From: Rubrivivax sp.
Lineage (GTDB): Bacteria; Pseudomonadota; Gammaproteobacteria; Burkholderiales; Burkholderiaceae_C
Reading direction: 5' to 3'
Assembly: GCA_016789955.1 (NCBI GenBank)
Contig: JAEUPB010000002.1
Span: 1-35,146 of the forward strand
Length of the DNA: 35,146 nucleotides
The translations under genes were made by a program, and so were the position numbers. Positions 1 to 8,569 of this stretch are shown piece by piece (position 1 is the stretch's first letter; each line of letters opens with the position of its first letter). The notes under the pieces were generated by a model. That model worked only from the letters and a program-made list of their open reading frames with translations. It was not told the DNA's origin and searched no databases.

Positions 1-753
1 GCCTTCGGTGATCGCGCGGATCTCCTCCTCGCCGAGGAAGGAGGTCTCGATGTCGATCTGCGTGAACTCGGGTTGGCGGTCGGCGCGCAGGTCCTCGTCG
101 CGGAAGCACTTCGTGATCTGGTAGTAGCGGTCGAAGCCCGCCACCATCAGCAGCTGCTTGAAGAGCTGCGGGCTCTGCGGCAGCGCGAAGAACATGCCGT
201 CGTGCACGCGGCTGGGCACGAGGTAGTCGCGCGCGCCCTCGGGCGTGCTCTTCGTCAGCATCGGCGTCTCGATGTCGATGAAGCCCTGGCCGTCGAGGTA
301 CTTGCGCACTTCCATCGCCACGCGGTAGCGCAGCATCAGGTTCTGCTGCATCGCCGGGCGGCGCAGGTCCAGCACGCGGTGCGTGAGGCGCACGGTCTCG
401 CTGAGGTTCTCGTCGTCGAGCTGGAACGGCGGCGTGACGCTGGGGTTCAGCACCTCGAGCTCGTGCGCGAGCACCTCGATCTTGCCGCTGGTGAGGCCGG
501 CGTTCTCGGTGCCGGCCGGGCGCGCGCGCACCTTGCCGATGATCTTCAGGCAGTACTCGTTGCGCACGCCCTCGGCCGTCTGGAAGGTGGCGGCGCGGTC
601 GGGATCGCAGACGATCTGCACGAGGCCCTCGCGGTCGCGCAGGTCGATGAAGATCACGCCGCCGTGGTCGCGGCGTCGGTGCGCCCAGCCCATCAGCGTC
701 ACGGTCTGGCCCATCAGCGTTTCGCTGACCAGGCCGCAGTAGGTCGTTCTCAT
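1..753 (-). CDS. aspS: aspartyl-tRNA synthetase, N-terminal 251 residues (runs off the window)
   Basis: Class II aminoacyl-tRNA synthetase that charges tRNA-Asp in the cytoplasm. The visible part starts [10 protein letters not shown] at 753 and has the N-terminal OB-fold that binds the anticodon (roughly residues 1-105, including [15 protein letters not shown]). The start of the catalytic core follows, with class II motif 2 ([18 protein letters not shown]) near residues 217-234. The rest of the catalytic core and the bacterial GAD insertion would lie beyond position 1. A GGAG about 7 bases before the ATG serves as ribosome binding site. It is the last visible gene of a minus-strand run fmdB, DUF502, aspS, an order I recall from other Burkholderiales. 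A GC-rich hairpin separates it from the DUF502 gene. Confidence 0.97.
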   Translation of the reverse strand, partial: MRTTYCGLVSETLMGQTVTLMGWAHRRRDHGGVIFIDLRDREGLVQIVCDPDRAATFQTAEGVRNEYCLKIIGKVRARPAGTENAGLTSGKIEVLAHELEVLNPSVTPPFQLDDENLSETVRLTHRVLDLRRPAMQQNLMLRYRVAMEVRKYLDGQGFIDIETPMLTKSTPEGARDYLVPSRVHDGMFFALPQSPQLFKQLLMVAGFDRYYQITKCFRDEDLRADRQPEFTQIDIETSFLGEEEIRAITEG

Positions 754-820
754 GTGCATGCTCCGGATTCGGACATCGTGTTCGGGGGTGGCGTCGTGCG
801 GGCTGTGTCGCAAGCCCTCA

Positions 821-854
821 GGGCTGGCCGTCGGACGGACGGGACGGCCAGCCC
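821..854 (-). terminator. strong GC hairpin directly after the DUF502 gene
   Basis: A perfect 12-base inverted repeat (821-832 and 843-854; arms GGGCTGGCCGTC and GACGGCCAGCCC) with a 10-base loop lies two bases beyond the DUF502 stop codon. There is no T-run after it on the minus strand, so it is not a classical intrinsic terminator. It could stabilise the 3' end of the mRNA or weaken read-through into aspS. The inverted repeat is seen directly; its role is inferred. Confidence 0.5.
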
Positions 855-856
855 CG

Positions 857-1516
857 TCAATTTCGCGCAGGCAGCGCCGGATCGGCCGCAGGCGCAGGCT
901 GCGCGGCGCCGGGCGCGACGACGCCCATGGAGATCACGTACTTCAGCGCCTCGTCGACGGTCATCGCCAGCGGCCGCACGTCGGCGCGGGGCATCATCAG
1001 GAAGAAGCCCGACGTCGGGTTGGGCGTGGTGGGCACGTAGACGCCGATGTAGTCGCCGGCCAGGTGCTCGGCCACCTCGCCGCCGGGCTTGCCGGTGACG
1101 AAGGCGATGGTCCACGAGCCGGCGCGCGGGTACTGCACCAGCACCGCCTCGCGGAAGGCGTTGCCGCTGCTGGAGAACAGCGTGTCGGAGACCTGCTTGA
1201 CCGAGGCGTAGATCGTCTTGACGATCGGGATCTTGTGCAGCAGCCGGTTCCACTGGCGCAGCCAGAACTGGCCGACGACGTTGGCCGCGAAGATCCCGGT
1301 GCCCACCAGCAACGCGGCCATCACCACCACCGAAAGCAGCGGCACGTTGCGCAGCTGTTCGATGCTCGCATGCATCGACGTGGGCAGCACGACCTGCGTG
1401 CCGTGCAGCAGCCAGCCGAACACGCCGTCGACCACGCCGACGAGCCACGTCAGCACCCACAGCGTCACCGCCAGCGGCATCCAGACGAGCAGCCCGGCGA
1501 CGAGATATTTCTTCAC
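857..1516 (-). CDS. DUF502 family inner-membrane protein
   Basis: A 219-residue protein of the DUF502 family, whose function is not established. It starts with GTG at 1516 ([15 protein letters not shown]), which matches the usual family N-terminus; the open frame continues upstream but with proline/arginine-rich shadow sequence. Two membrane segments are visible, about residues 4-27 and 60-83. A conserved soluble part follows, with [22 protein letters not shown] and the [18 protein letters not shown] stretch typical of the family. The C-terminus is a short Ala/Pro tail. The gene begins 13 bases after the fmdB stop, so the two are probably cotranscribed. Confidence 0.9.
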   Translation of the reverse strand: MKKYLVAGLLVWMPLAVTLWVLTWLVGVVDGVFGWLLHGTQVVLPTSMHASIEQLRNVPLLSVVVMAALLVGTGIFAANVVGQFWLRQWNRLLHKIPIVKTIYASVKQVSDTLFSSSGNAFREAVLVQYPRAGSWTIAFVTGKPGGEVAEHLAGDYIGVYVPTTPNPTSGFFLMMPRADVRPLAMTVDEALKYVISMGVVAPGAAQPAPAADPALPARN

Positions 1517-1529
1517 GATGGGGCGCGGC

Positions 1530-1904
1530 CTATCGACTGCCGGACGACGGCGGGGGTGTCGGCGACGGCCCGGGCGCCGGCGTGGCGGCAGCGGGCGTCG
1601 GGGCGGGCGCCGCGGCCGGGGCGGCGGGCGCCGGTGACGCCGCCGGGGCATCGCCGGCCTTGGCGTCGGGCTGGGTCTCGGCCTTGGCGTCGGCCTTGGC
1701 ATCGCCGCCGCTCTTCTTGCCGCCGTCGCGGAAGTCCGTCACGTACCAGCCCGAGCCCTTGAGCTGGAAACCGGCGGCGGTCACCTGCTTGGTGAACGAC
1801 TCGGCGCCGCAGGCGGGGCACGTGGTCAGCACCGGATCGGACACCTTTTGCAGGACGTCCTTCTGGTGGCCACAGGCGGCGCACTTGTAGGCGTAGATCG
1901 GCAT
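1530..1904 (-). CDS. FmdB-family zinc-ribbon protein with a long Ala/Pro tail
   Basis: A small putative regulatory protein of the FmdB/CxxC_CxxC_SSSS family. The N-terminal zinc ribbon has Cys8, Cys11, Cys29 and Cys32 (MPIYAYKCAACG ... TTCPACG). The family core ends near residue 67 with GWYVTDFRDGGKKSGG. The remaining 57 residues are low-complexity Asp-Ala-Lys-Ala repeats followed by Ala/Pro, probably disordered; family members as I remember them are often much shorter. The start at 1904 is fixed by the MPIYxYxC family start. Function of the family is poorly known; the original FmdB was linked to formamidase expression. Confidence 0.93.
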   Translation of the reverse strand: MPIYAYKCAACGHQKDVLQKVSDPVLTTCPACGAESFTKQVTAAGFQLKGSGWYVTDFRDGGKKSGGDAKADAKAETQPDAKAGDAPAASPAPAAPAAAPAPTPAAATPAPGPSPTPPPSSGSR

Positions 1905-1911
1905 GGCAGCA

Positions 1912-1939
1912 GCGGGGTTGCGCGCGACAAAAACCCCGC
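1912..1939. repeat. 8-base inverted repeat upstream of fmdB
   Basis: GCGGGGTT (1912-1919) and AACCCCGC (1932-1939) form a perfect inverted repeat with a 12-base spacer. It lies between the fmdB start codon and a -10-like TACAAT. The predicted transcript start falls inside the distal arm, so it may act as a DNA operator rather than an RNA hairpin. The role is unproven. Confidence 0.35.
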
Positions 1940-1945
1940 ATTGTA
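1940..1945 (-). promoter_or_regulatory. candidate -10 element for fmdB
   Basis: TACAAT on the minus strand, 35 bases before the fmdB start codon. No convincing -35 box is seen. It would give a short leader containing part of the inverted repeat at 1912-1939. Confidence 0.35.
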
Positions 1946-1986
1946 GGAAATCGCGCGACGCCGGGGCCTGGAGCCCCCGCGCCTCG

Positions 1987-3495
1987 TCAATGGCCGGCGT
2001 GCCCGGCGGCGCGGTGGTGCGGCTGCGCGTGCCCGTGTGGCGAGCCTTCCAGCTCGTGCACCGCCTCGTGGCGGTTGCGCAGCCACTGCGGCAGCATCGA
2101 CCCGGCGTACATGCCCGCGAACGCCGCAAGCAGCCCGGCCAGCTGGCCCGGGAAGGCTTCGCCGAAGTCCGACACCTGCGGGAAGAAGACGAGCCAGGTG
2201 CCGATGCCCGCACCCACCGAGAAGATCGCACCCTGCGTGGTGGCGCGCTTCCAGTACAGGCCCATCACCAGCGGCACGAAGGCGCCGACCAGCGTGACCT
2301 GGTAGGCCGACGACACCAGCTCGTAGATCGAGGTGCCCTTCATCGCGATGGCGTAGCCGAGCACGAAGGCAGCGAACAGCACGATGGTCCAGCGCGTGGC
2401 CAGCAGCTGCTCGCGGTCGTTCATGTCCGGGCGCAGGTTGCGCAGGATGTTCTCGACGAAGCTGGTCGAGGGCGCCAGCAGCGTGGCCGACGAGGTGCTC
2501 TTGATCGCCGACAGCAGTGCGCCGAAGAAGAGGATCTGCATCACCAGCGGCATCCGCTCCAGCACGAAGGTCGGCAGCAGCCGCTGGTAGTCGCCCTTGG
2601 CCAGTTCCAGCGCCTGCTGCCCCATCACCACCACCGCGGCGCAGACGACGAACATCGGCACGAAGGCGAACAGGATGTAGCTGGCGCCGCCGATCGTGGC
2701 GCCGCGGCGTGCGGTGGACGCATCGCGCGCCGACATCACGCGCTGGAACACGTCCTGCTGCGGGATGCTGCCGAGCATCATCGTGAGACCCGCGGCGATG
2801 AAGAAGGCGATCTCCTTGAAGCTCGGCTCGGGCCAGAAGCGCCACAGGTCGGCGCTGGCGGCCATCGCGAACACCTGGTCGGCGCCACCGGCCAGGCCGG
2901 CTGCGTAGATGGCGATCGCAGCCAGCCCCACGACCAGCACGATCATCTGGATGAAGTCGGTCCACGCCACCGCCAGGAAGCCGCCGACCACCACGTACAC
3001 CAGCACGGCCAGCGTGCCGACGATCATGCCCGCCGTGTCGCTCATGGCGCCGCCGGTCAGCACGTTGAAGACGAGGCCCAGCGCGGTGATCTGCGCCGCC
3101 ACCCAGCCCAGGTAGGACAGGATGATGGCCACCGAGCAGAACACCTCGATGCCCTTGCCGTAGCGCTTGCGATAGAAGTCGCCGATGGTCAGCAGGTTGA
3201 GCTTGTAGAGCTTGGCCGCGAAGAACACGCCCACGAGGATCAGGCAGGTACCGGCGCCGAACGGGTCCTCGACCACCGCGTTCAGGCCGCCCTGCACGAA
3301 CTTCGCCGGGATGCCCATCACCGTCTCGGCGCCGAACCACGTGGCGAAGGTGGTGGTGACCACCATGATCAGCGGCAGGCTGCGCCCGGCGATGGCGAAG
3401 TCGGTGGTGGTCTTGATGCGCGTGCCGGCCCAGACACCGAGGGCCAGCGTGCCCAGCAGGTACGCCACGACGAAGACGATGAGGGTGGTGTTCAT
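1987..3495 (-). CDS. sodium:solute symporter (SSS family) with a His-rich tail
   Basis: A 502-residue integral inner-membrane transporter of the sodium:solute symporter family. Features include an N-terminal hydrophobic helix at residues 3-22, then DFAIAGRSLPLIMVVTTTFATWFGAETVMG, and the family region GGFLAVAWTDFIQ near the middle. Thirteen or so membrane segments are likely. The substrate cannot be told from sequence; PutP, PanF and acetate-type carriers share this fold. The last 20 residues are unusual, with His repeated (HGHAQPHHRAAGHAGH), a possible metal-binding tail. It lies 98 bases downstream of ubiB with its own candidate -10 element, so it may be transcribed separately. Confidence 0.93.
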   Translation of the reverse strand: MNTTLIVFVVAYLLGTLALGVWAGTRIKTTTDFAIAGRSLPLIMVVTTTFATWFGAETVMGIPAKFVQGGLNAVVEDPFGAGTCLILVGVFFAAKLYKLNLLTIGDFYRKRYGKGIEVFCSVAIILSYLGWVAAQITALGLVFNVLTGGAMSDTAGMIVGTLAVLVYVVVGGFLAVAWTDFIQMIVLVVGLAAIAIYAAGLAGGADQVFAMAASADLWRFWPEPSFKEIAFFIAAGLTMMLGSIPQQDVFQRVMSARDASTARRGATIGGASYILFAFVPMFVVCAAVVVMGQQALELAKGDYQRLLPTFVLERMPLVMQILFFGALLSAIKSTSSATLLAPSTSFVENILRNLRPDMNDREQLLATRWTIVLFAAFVLGYAIAMKGTSIYELVSSAYQVTLVGAFVPLVMGLYWKRATTQGAIFSVGAGIGTWLVFFPQVSDFGEAFPGQLAGLLAAFAGMYAGSMLPQWLRNRHEAVHELEGSPHGHAQPHHRAAGHAGH

Positions 3496-3506
3496 GGTCG
3501 GTGCGG

Positions 3507-3512
3507 ATTATT
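3507..3512 (-). promoter_or_regulatory. candidate -10 element for the SSS symporter
   Basis: AATAAT on the minus strand, 11 bases before the start codon. The predicted leader would be only about four bases, and there is no Shine-Dalgarno sequence. The -35 region is weak. Confidence 0.35.
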
Positions 3513-3593
3513 GCGAGGGTCGGCCGCGCGTATTCCCCAATCCGGCGAGGCACTTTGCCGCAGGCTTGCAGGGCCCGGCGCGCGGCGGCACGG

Positions 3594-5192
3594 TCATCGC
3601 CCGTGAAGCAGGAACTGCGCCACCAGGGCGCCCAGCAGGAAGCCGCCAACGGCCCAGGCCAGGCCGTGCAGCAGCCGGTTGGTGCGGCGCTGCTCGGACA
3701 GCAGCGCCAGCAGTGCGGGCGACTCCACCGGCGCCTGCCGCACGAGCAGCGCCTGGTGCATCAGCCTGGGCAGCTCCGGCAGCCAGCGCGCATAGCGCGG
3801 CGCCTCGCGCCTCAGTCGCTCCAGCAGTCCCCGGGGGCCAACCTGCTCGTTCATCCAGCGCTCCAGGAACGGCTTGGCGGTGGTCCACAGGTCCAGCTCG
3901 GGATCGAGCTGCCGGCCGAGACCCTCGACGTTCAGCAGCGTCTTCTGCAGCAGCACCAGCTGCGGCTGGATCTCGACGTTGAAGCGGCGCGAGGTCTGGA
4001 ACAGCCGCATCAGCACCTGCCCCAGCGAGATGTCCTTCAGCGGCCGGTCGAAGTGCGGCTCGCACACCGCACGGATGGCGCTCTCGAGCGCATCGACACG
4101 CGTGCTCGGCGGCACCCAGCCCGACTCCACGTGCAGCTCGGCCACGCGCTTGTAGTCGCGGCGGAAGAACGCGATGAAGTTCTGCGCGAGGTAGTCCTTG
4201 TCGACCTCGGTGAGCGTGCCGATGATCCCGAAGTCCAGCGCGATGTAGCGGCCGAAGGTCGCCGGCGCCAGGCTCACCTGGATGTTGCCGGGGTGCATGT
4301 CGGCATGGAAGAAGCCGTCTCGGAACACCTGCGTGAAGAAGATCTGCACGCCGTCGCGGGCGAGCTTGCGCAGGTCCACCCCGGCCTCGCGCAGGCGATC
4401 GACCTGGCTGATCGGCACGCCGTGCATGCGCTCCATCACGAGCACCGTCGGCGTGCACAGGTCCCACACCATCTCGGGCACCAGCACCAGTCCGAGGCCG
4501 GCCATGTTGCGCCGCAGCTGCGCGGCGTTGGCGGCCTCGCGCACCAGGTCCAGCTCGTCGTGCAGGTAGCCGTCGAACTCGGCCACCACCTCGCGCGGCT
4601 TCAGGCGCCGCCCGTCGGCCGAGAGACGTTCGAGCCAGTGCGCCAGCACGTGCAGCAGCTGCAGGTCCTTCTCGATGACGTCGAGCATGCCCGGGCGCAG
4701 CACCTTCACCGCCACTTCGCGGCCAGGGGCCTGCGGCGCCGAAGCGCCGGTACGTGCCGCCGGGGCCTTCAGCGTCGCGAAGTGCACCTGTGCGATCGAC
4801 GCGCTGGCCACGGGTTCGGCCTCGAACGTGGCGAAGACGTCCTCGAAGCGCCGACCCTGCGATGCATAGGCCCGCTCGACCAGCATGCGCGCGGTGGCCG
4901 GCGGCACCGGCGGCACGCGGTCCTGAAGCCGCGCCAGCTCGTCGGCGATGTCCAGCGGCAGCAGGTCGCGGCGTGTCGACAGCACCTGCCCGAACTTCAC
5001 GAAGATCGGCCCCAGCCGCTCCAGGCCGCGGCGCAGGCGCACGCCGCGCGGCTCGTCCAGCCGCCGGCCGATCGTGGCCAGCCGCACCAGCAGCCGCACC
5101 CAGCGCTGCGGGAATCCCGACAACGCCACCTCGTCCAGCCCGAAACGCAGGACGGTGAAGATGATGAAGACGAGCCGGGTGAAGCGCTTCAA
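3594..5192 (-). CDS. ubiB: UbiB-type atypical kinase for ubiquinone biosynthesis
   Basis: A 532-residue member of the ABC1/ADCK/UbiB family, needed for ubiquinone biosynthesis and thought to act as an ATPase supporting the membrane-associated Ubi complex. The KxGQ signature is at residues 66-69 (KFGQ). The Ala-rich nucleotide loop ASASIAQVH is near residue 135, and the HADMHPGN catalytic stretch near residue 300. A C-terminal membrane anchor lies at about 505-530 ([20 protein letters not shown]). The start codon appears to be TTG at 5192, preceded by AGGTG; no ATG gives the conserved N-terminus. It follows ubiJ by 61 bases and is probably cotranscribed with it. Confidence 0.96.
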   Translation of the reverse strand: MKRFTRLVFIIFTVLRFGLDEVALSGFPQRWVRLLVRLATIGRRLDEPRGVRLRRGLERLGPIFVKFGQVLSTRRDLLPLDIADELARLQDRVPPVPPATARMLVERAYASQGRRFEDVFATFEAEPVASASIAQVHFATLKAPAARTGASAPQAPGREVAVKVLRPGMLDVIEKDLQLLHVLAHWLERLSADGRRLKPREVVAEFDGYLHDELDLVREAANAAQLRRNMAGLGLVLVPEMVWDLCTPTVLVMERMHGVPISQVDRLREAGVDLRKLARDGVQIFFTQVFRDGFFHADMHPGNIQVSLAPATFGRYIALDFGIIGTLTEVDKDYLAQNFIAFFRRDYKRVAELHVESGWVPPSTRVDALESAIRAVCEPHFDRPLKDISLGQVLMRLFQTSRRFNVEIQPQLVLLQKTLLNVEGLGRQLDPELDLWTTAKPFLERWMNEQVGPRGLLERLRREAPRYARWLPELPRLMHQALLVRQAPVESPALLALLSEQRRTNRLLHGLAWAVGGFLLGALVAQFLLHGR

Positions 5193-5253
5193 TGCGGCAC
5201 CTGCCGGGGGCCGGGGCCACGGTCAGCGCTGCCGCAGCGCCGGGACCCGCGGG

Positions 5254-5802
5254 TCATGGCCCGCGCGGTGGGGTGCCGGACTGGACCCGCTGCAGCCGCG
5301 CCAGCGCCGCGCGCAGCGCACCGGCGAACGCTGCGCCCGCCTGCGACAGGCCCTGCGCGACCATCGGCGGGAACACGCGCTCCAGATCGGCGGCGATGTC
5401 CCAGCGCACGTTCTGCATCAGCCAGCCGACATCGGTGGCGAGCTGGGCATCGCCGGCGATCTCGGCCTCGGGCAACGTCGCCTGCAGCAGCTGCGACAGC
5501 AGCTGCGCCGGCCGCCCGGCGTCGATGGTCATCGTCAGTTCGGCCGCAGGCGCCACGCCGTCGGGCGGCAGGCCTCGCCAGTCGAGCAGGCCGGCCGGCG
5601 TGATGGTCCACGACACCGGCAACGGCGGCGGCAGCAGAGAGGGCCAGCCGCGCCAGGCTATCGAGATCGACTTGCCGGCATGCGGCGCCAGGCGCTGCGT
5701 GGCCACCGGCTCGCTGGCCAGCACGTGGTTGGCCAGCAGGGTGAAGCGCTCCAGCACCGGCGGCGCCAGCATCGCGTTCAGGCTGTTGAAGGCGGGCAGC
5801 AT
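5254..5802 (-). CDS. ubiJ: UbiJ, SCP2-domain ubiquinone biosynthesis accessory factor
   Basis: A 182-residue protein with an SCP2-like lipid-binding domain at about residues 15-115. In known bacteria UbiJ, with UbiK, organises the soluble ubiquinone biosynthesis complex and binds lipid intermediates. The identification rests on the N-terminus (MLPAFNSLNAMLAPPVLERFTLLANHV), on LMQNVRWDIAADLERVFPP in the C-terminal half, and on its place directly before ubiB. The common neighbour ubiE is absent; the exopolysaccharide block diverges from here instead. The start at 5802 lies six bases after a TACAAT element and has no Shine-Dalgarno sequence, which suggests a leaderless transcript. Confidence 0.88.
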   Translation of the reverse strand: MLPAFNSLNAMLAPPVLERFTLLANHVLASEPVATQRLAPHAGKSISIAWRGWPSLLPPPLPVSWTITPAGLLDWRGLPPDGVAPAAELTMTIDAGRPAQLLSQLLQATLPEAEIAGDAQLATDVGWLMQNVRWDIAADLERVFPPMVAQGLSQAGAAFAGALRAALARLQRVQSGTPPRGP

Positions 5803-5808
5803 GGGCGG

Positions 5809-5814
5809 ATTGTA
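5809..5814 (-). promoter_or_regulatory. candidate -10 element giving a leaderless ubiJ mRNA
   Basis: TACAAT on the minus strand, separated from the ATG by CCGCCC only. A start site 6-7 bases downstream of the -10 would coincide with the start codon. Confidence 0.45.
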
Positions 5815-5901
5815 GGCAGCGCCCCGTGCCCTTCCGTGGCCGGAGACACACCCGACGTGGCCGCCGAAGCGTCTCCTCACGGACGAGGTCGCGCGGTGCA
5901 A

Positions 5902-5907
5902 GAGAAT
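5902..5907 (+). promoter_or_regulatory. candidate -10 element for the exopolysaccharide block
   Basis: GAGAAT, 11 bases before the ATG of the priming transferase, with no Shine-Dalgarno sequence between. Upstream, a 6-base inverted repeat (GGAGAC at 5842-5847, GTCTCC at 5871-5876) might be an operator, but it is short and could be chance. Confidence 0.3.
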
Positions 5908-5918
5908 GCGCCCGCCCC

Positions 5919-7301
5919 ATGTTCGACGACCGCCGCACCACGCGTACCTTCCTGAGCGCACCGCCGTCGGTGACATCTCTCGTGGCCGCGGTGCTCGAGC
6001 CTGCCGTGGCGGTGGGCCTGTACCTCGCGGTGGTGGCCGCCTTCGACGAGCCGATCCTGCGCGCCGACGTCGTGCTGTGCCTGTTCGTCGTGGCGCTCAC
6101 CTTTCCCGGCCGCAACCGCTTCGGAGACCGGCCGCTGAACGCCGCGGTGGACATCTCGGTCTCGTGGCTGGGCGTGGCCGCCATCCTCGGGCTGGTGGGG
6201 TATGCCACCTCCAGCCTGCAGTTCTTCGATGCCCGCGTGCTGCTCTGGTGGGGCTTGGCCACGCCGGCCGTGCACTGGATCGCCGTGTACGCCGGCCGCA
6301 ACGCGCTGCGCCGGCTGGCGCAGCAGCCCGGCGAGCGGCGCAGCGTGGCGATCATCGGCGCGGGAGCGCTGTCGGTGCGGATGCGGCGGGCGCTGGATGC
6401 GCGCGGCGTGGACTTCGTCGGCTACTTCGATGACCGTGCCGACGAGCGCGTGCACGCCGACGCGCGGGCCCAGCGCCTGGGGCCGCTCGCGCGGGCCGCC
6501 GCCTACGTGCACGACCATGGCGTGGAGGAGGTCTACATCACGCTGCCGCTGGGGTCGCAGCCGCGCATCGTCGGCCTGCTCGAGCAGCTGCAGGGCACGA
6601 CGACCTCGGTGTTCTTCGTGCCCGACGTGTTCGGCATCAGCATCATCCAGGGCCGCCTGCAGGACCTGCAGGGCGTGCCGGTGGTGGGGCTGTGCGAGAC
6701 GCCGTTCACCGGCATCAACCGCCTCGTCAAGCGCGGCAGCGACCTCGTGCTCGCCAGCCTCGTGCTGCTGCTGACGGCGCCGCTGCTGCTGGCACTGGCG
6801 GTGGGCGTGCGGCTCAGCTCGCCCGGGCCGGTGATCTTCCGTCAGCGGCGCAACGGCCTGGCCGGCGAGCCGATCGAGATCTATAAGTTCCGCTCGATGC
6901 GCGTGGGCGCCGAGCCCGACGACGCCCAGGCGTCGCGCGACGACCCGCGCGTCACGCCCTTCGGCGCCTTCATGCGGCGGCGCTCGCTGGACGAACTGCC
7001 GCAGTTCGTCAACGTGCTGCAGGGTCGTATGAGCGTCGTCGGCCCGCGGCCGCACGCCGTGGCGCACAACGAGCAGTACCGCAGCCTGATCAAGGCCTAC
7101 TGGGTGCGGCACAAGGTGCGCCCGGGCATCACCGGTTGGGCCCAGGTCAACGGCCTGCGCGGCGAGACCGACACGCTGGAGAAGATGCAGCGGCGCATCG
7201 AATACGACCTCGAATACCTGCGCAACTGGTCGCTGATGCTGGACCTGCAGATCGTCGCGCGCACCATCAAGCTCGTCTTCTGGGACCGCCATGCATATTG
7301 A
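5919..7301 (+). CDS. undecaprenyl-phosphate glycosyl-1-phosphate transferase (exopolysaccharide priming enzyme)
   Basis: A 460-residue polyprenyl-phosphate hexose-1-phosphate transferase of the WcaJ/EpsB/GumD type. It moves a sugar phosphate, usually glucose-1-P, from a UDP-sugar onto undecaprenyl phosphate, the first step of exopolysaccharide repeat assembly at the inner membrane. Four N-terminal membrane helices span about residues 18-120. A Rossmann-like CoA_binding_3 region (SVAIIGAGALSVRM) follows. A further membrane segment near 270-295 leads into the bacterial sugar transferase domain with RQRRNGLAGEPIEIYKFRSM, DELPQFVNVL, SVVGPRPHA and RPGITGWAQVNG. The start MFDDRRTT at 5919 is chosen because the 31 residues upstream are Arg-rich shadow. 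It is the first gene of the block and overlaps the next by 11 bases. Sugar specificity is not certain. Confidence 0.95.
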   Translation: MFDDRRTTRTFLSAPPSVTSLVAAVLEPAVAVGLYLAVVAAFDEPILRADVVLCLFVVALTFPGRNRFGDRPLNAAVDISVSWLGVAAILGLVGYATSSLQFFDARVLLWWGLATPAVHWIAVYAGRNALRRLAQQPGERRSVAIIGAGALSVRMRRALDARGVDFVGYFDDRADERVHADARAQRLGPLARAAAYVHDHGVEEVYITLPLGSQPRIVGLLEQLQGTTTSVFFVPDVFGISIIQGRLQDLQGVPVVGLCETPFTGINRLVKRGSDLVLASLVLLLTAPLLLALAVGVRLSSPGPVIFRQRRNGLAGEPIEIYKFRSMRVGAEPDDAQASRDDPRVTPFGAFMRRRSLDELPQFVNVLQGRMSVVGPRPHAVAHNEQYRSLIKAYWVRHKVRPGITGWAQVNGLRGETDTLEKMQRRIEYDLEYLRNWSLMLDLQIVARTIKLVFWDRHAY

Positions 7302-8556
7302 TTGCCCTGATCTGACGACCCGCCTGGCGGCCGCCGTGGCGCTGGCCGCAGCCGCCGCGGGCGCCTCGGCGCAGACCGGCCCCTATGCCGGCGGCTCGGT
7401 GTCCTACACCCACGACAGCAATGTCTACCGCCTCGCCGACGGCGCCGAGCCGCCACCGGGCACGCCGCGGTCGGATCGCATCACCAGTGCCTCGTTGATG
7501 GCCGGCCTGCGCCTGCCCCTGGGGCGGCAGGTGCTGAGCGCCGATGCCTCGCTGCGATCCACGCGCTACGCCGATCACTCGTCGCTGGACCACCATGGCC
7601 ACCGCGTCGCGCTCGGCCTCGACTGGGCGACGGTGGAGCGCCTGACGGGCAGCGCCTCGGTGTCCCGCGAACGCACGCTGGTGCGCTTCGACAGCGATGC
7701 GGCGCTCTCCGGTGCGTCCACGCTGGAGCGCAACCTGGCGACGATCACGCACGCCGAGGCGGTGGCGCGCATCGGCCTGGTCACGCGGTGGTCGGCCGAA
7801 CTGGGCGCGACGGCCGATGCGGTGGACTACTCCGCCGATGCCTTCCGCCCGCGCGACTTCCGCCAGAGCGGCGTCAGCGCCGGCGTGCGCCACCGAGCCA
7901 GCGACGCGCTGAGCACCGGCCTCGCGCTGCGCGCCGCGCGCGGCCGCTACCCGCACTTCGCGCAAGTCGCGGACGGCAGCGACATCGCCGACCGTTACCA
8001 CGGCCGCTACGTGGACTGGGACGTGCGCTGGGTACCCGGCGACGTCAGCCGCATCGACGCCCGGCTGAGCCTGGGCCGCACGACCTTCGACCGCGCCACG
8101 GCCAGCGATGTCTCGGGCGCCACCGGCCAGTTGCTGTGGACCTGGCGGCCGACCGCGGCGCTGCGCCTGGAGACTCGCCTGGCCCGCGAGCGAGGTCAGG
8201 ACTCCTCGGCCCTGTATTTCCCGGGCAGCGGCCGCTATGCCGACTTCAGCCGCACCACCACGTCGCTCGGCACGGCGGCCTACCTGCAGCTGACGGCGAA
8301 AGTGCAGCTGGTGGCCGGGCTGGCCGGCGCGAAGCGCCAACTTGTGGACACCCGGCAGGACCTCGCCGGCGCGACGACGCTCAGAACCGGCGACGATCGC
8401 ACCCGCGTCGCGTCGCTGGGCGTGCGCTGGCAGCCGTTGCGCACCGTCACGCTGGGCTGTGACGTGACGCACGAGCAGCGCACCCACACGGGGGCACTGT
8501 CCACCGACTACCACGCCAGCACCCAGGGCTGCCACGCGCAACTCGTGCTGAACTGA
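7291..8556 (+). CDS. EpsL-like outer-membrane beta-barrel protein of exopolysaccharide biosynthesis
   Basis: A 421-residue protein with a signal peptide (cleavage likely after ASA near residue 28). It is followed by repeated amphipathic beta-strands ending in alternating aromatic and charged residues (YAGGSVSYTHDSNVYRLAD, LGLDWATVERLTG, RWVPGDVSRIDARLSLGRTT). The phrase SYTHDSNVYRL resembles EpsL of the methanolan cluster and of exosortase-associated polysaccharide loci. The role is probably in polysaccharide passage through, or anchoring at, the outer membrane; biochemical proof for the family is thin. The gene starts inside the last codons of the priming transferase, indicating translational coupling. 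The EpsL assignment is by resemblance and position; a generic outer-membrane barrel is the alternative. Confidence 0.78.
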   Translation: MHIDCPDLTTRLAAAVALAAAAAGASAQTGPYAGGSVSYTHDSNVYRLADGAEPPPGTPRSDRITSASLMAGLRLPLGRQVLSADASLRSTRYADHSSLDHHGHRVALGLDWATVERLTGSASVSRERTLVRFDSDAALSGASTLERNLATITHAEAVARIGLVTRWSAELGATADAVDYSADAFRPRDFRQSGVSAGVRHRASDALSTGLALRAARGRYPHFAQVADGSDIADRYHGRYVDWDVRWVPGDVSRIDARLSLGRTTFDRATASDVSGATGQLLWTWRPTAALRLETRLARERGQDSSALYFPGSGRYADFSRTTTSLGTAAYLQLTAKVQLVAGLAGAKRQLVDTRQDLAGATTLRTGDDRTRVASLGVRWQPLRTVTLGCDVTHEQRTHTGALSTDYHASTQGCHAQLVLN

Positions 8557-8569
8557 CCGTCCCGCCTCG

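Noticed and set aside
750-1460. Arg/Ala-rich minus frame over the DUF502 gene
   Set aside because: Out of frame with the conserved DUF502 protein and without any recognisable motif.
5842-5876. GGAGAC/GTCTCC inverted repeat as an operator for the exopolysaccharide block
   Set aside because: Six-base arms with a 23-base spacer are easily found by chance; mentioned only within the promoter entry.
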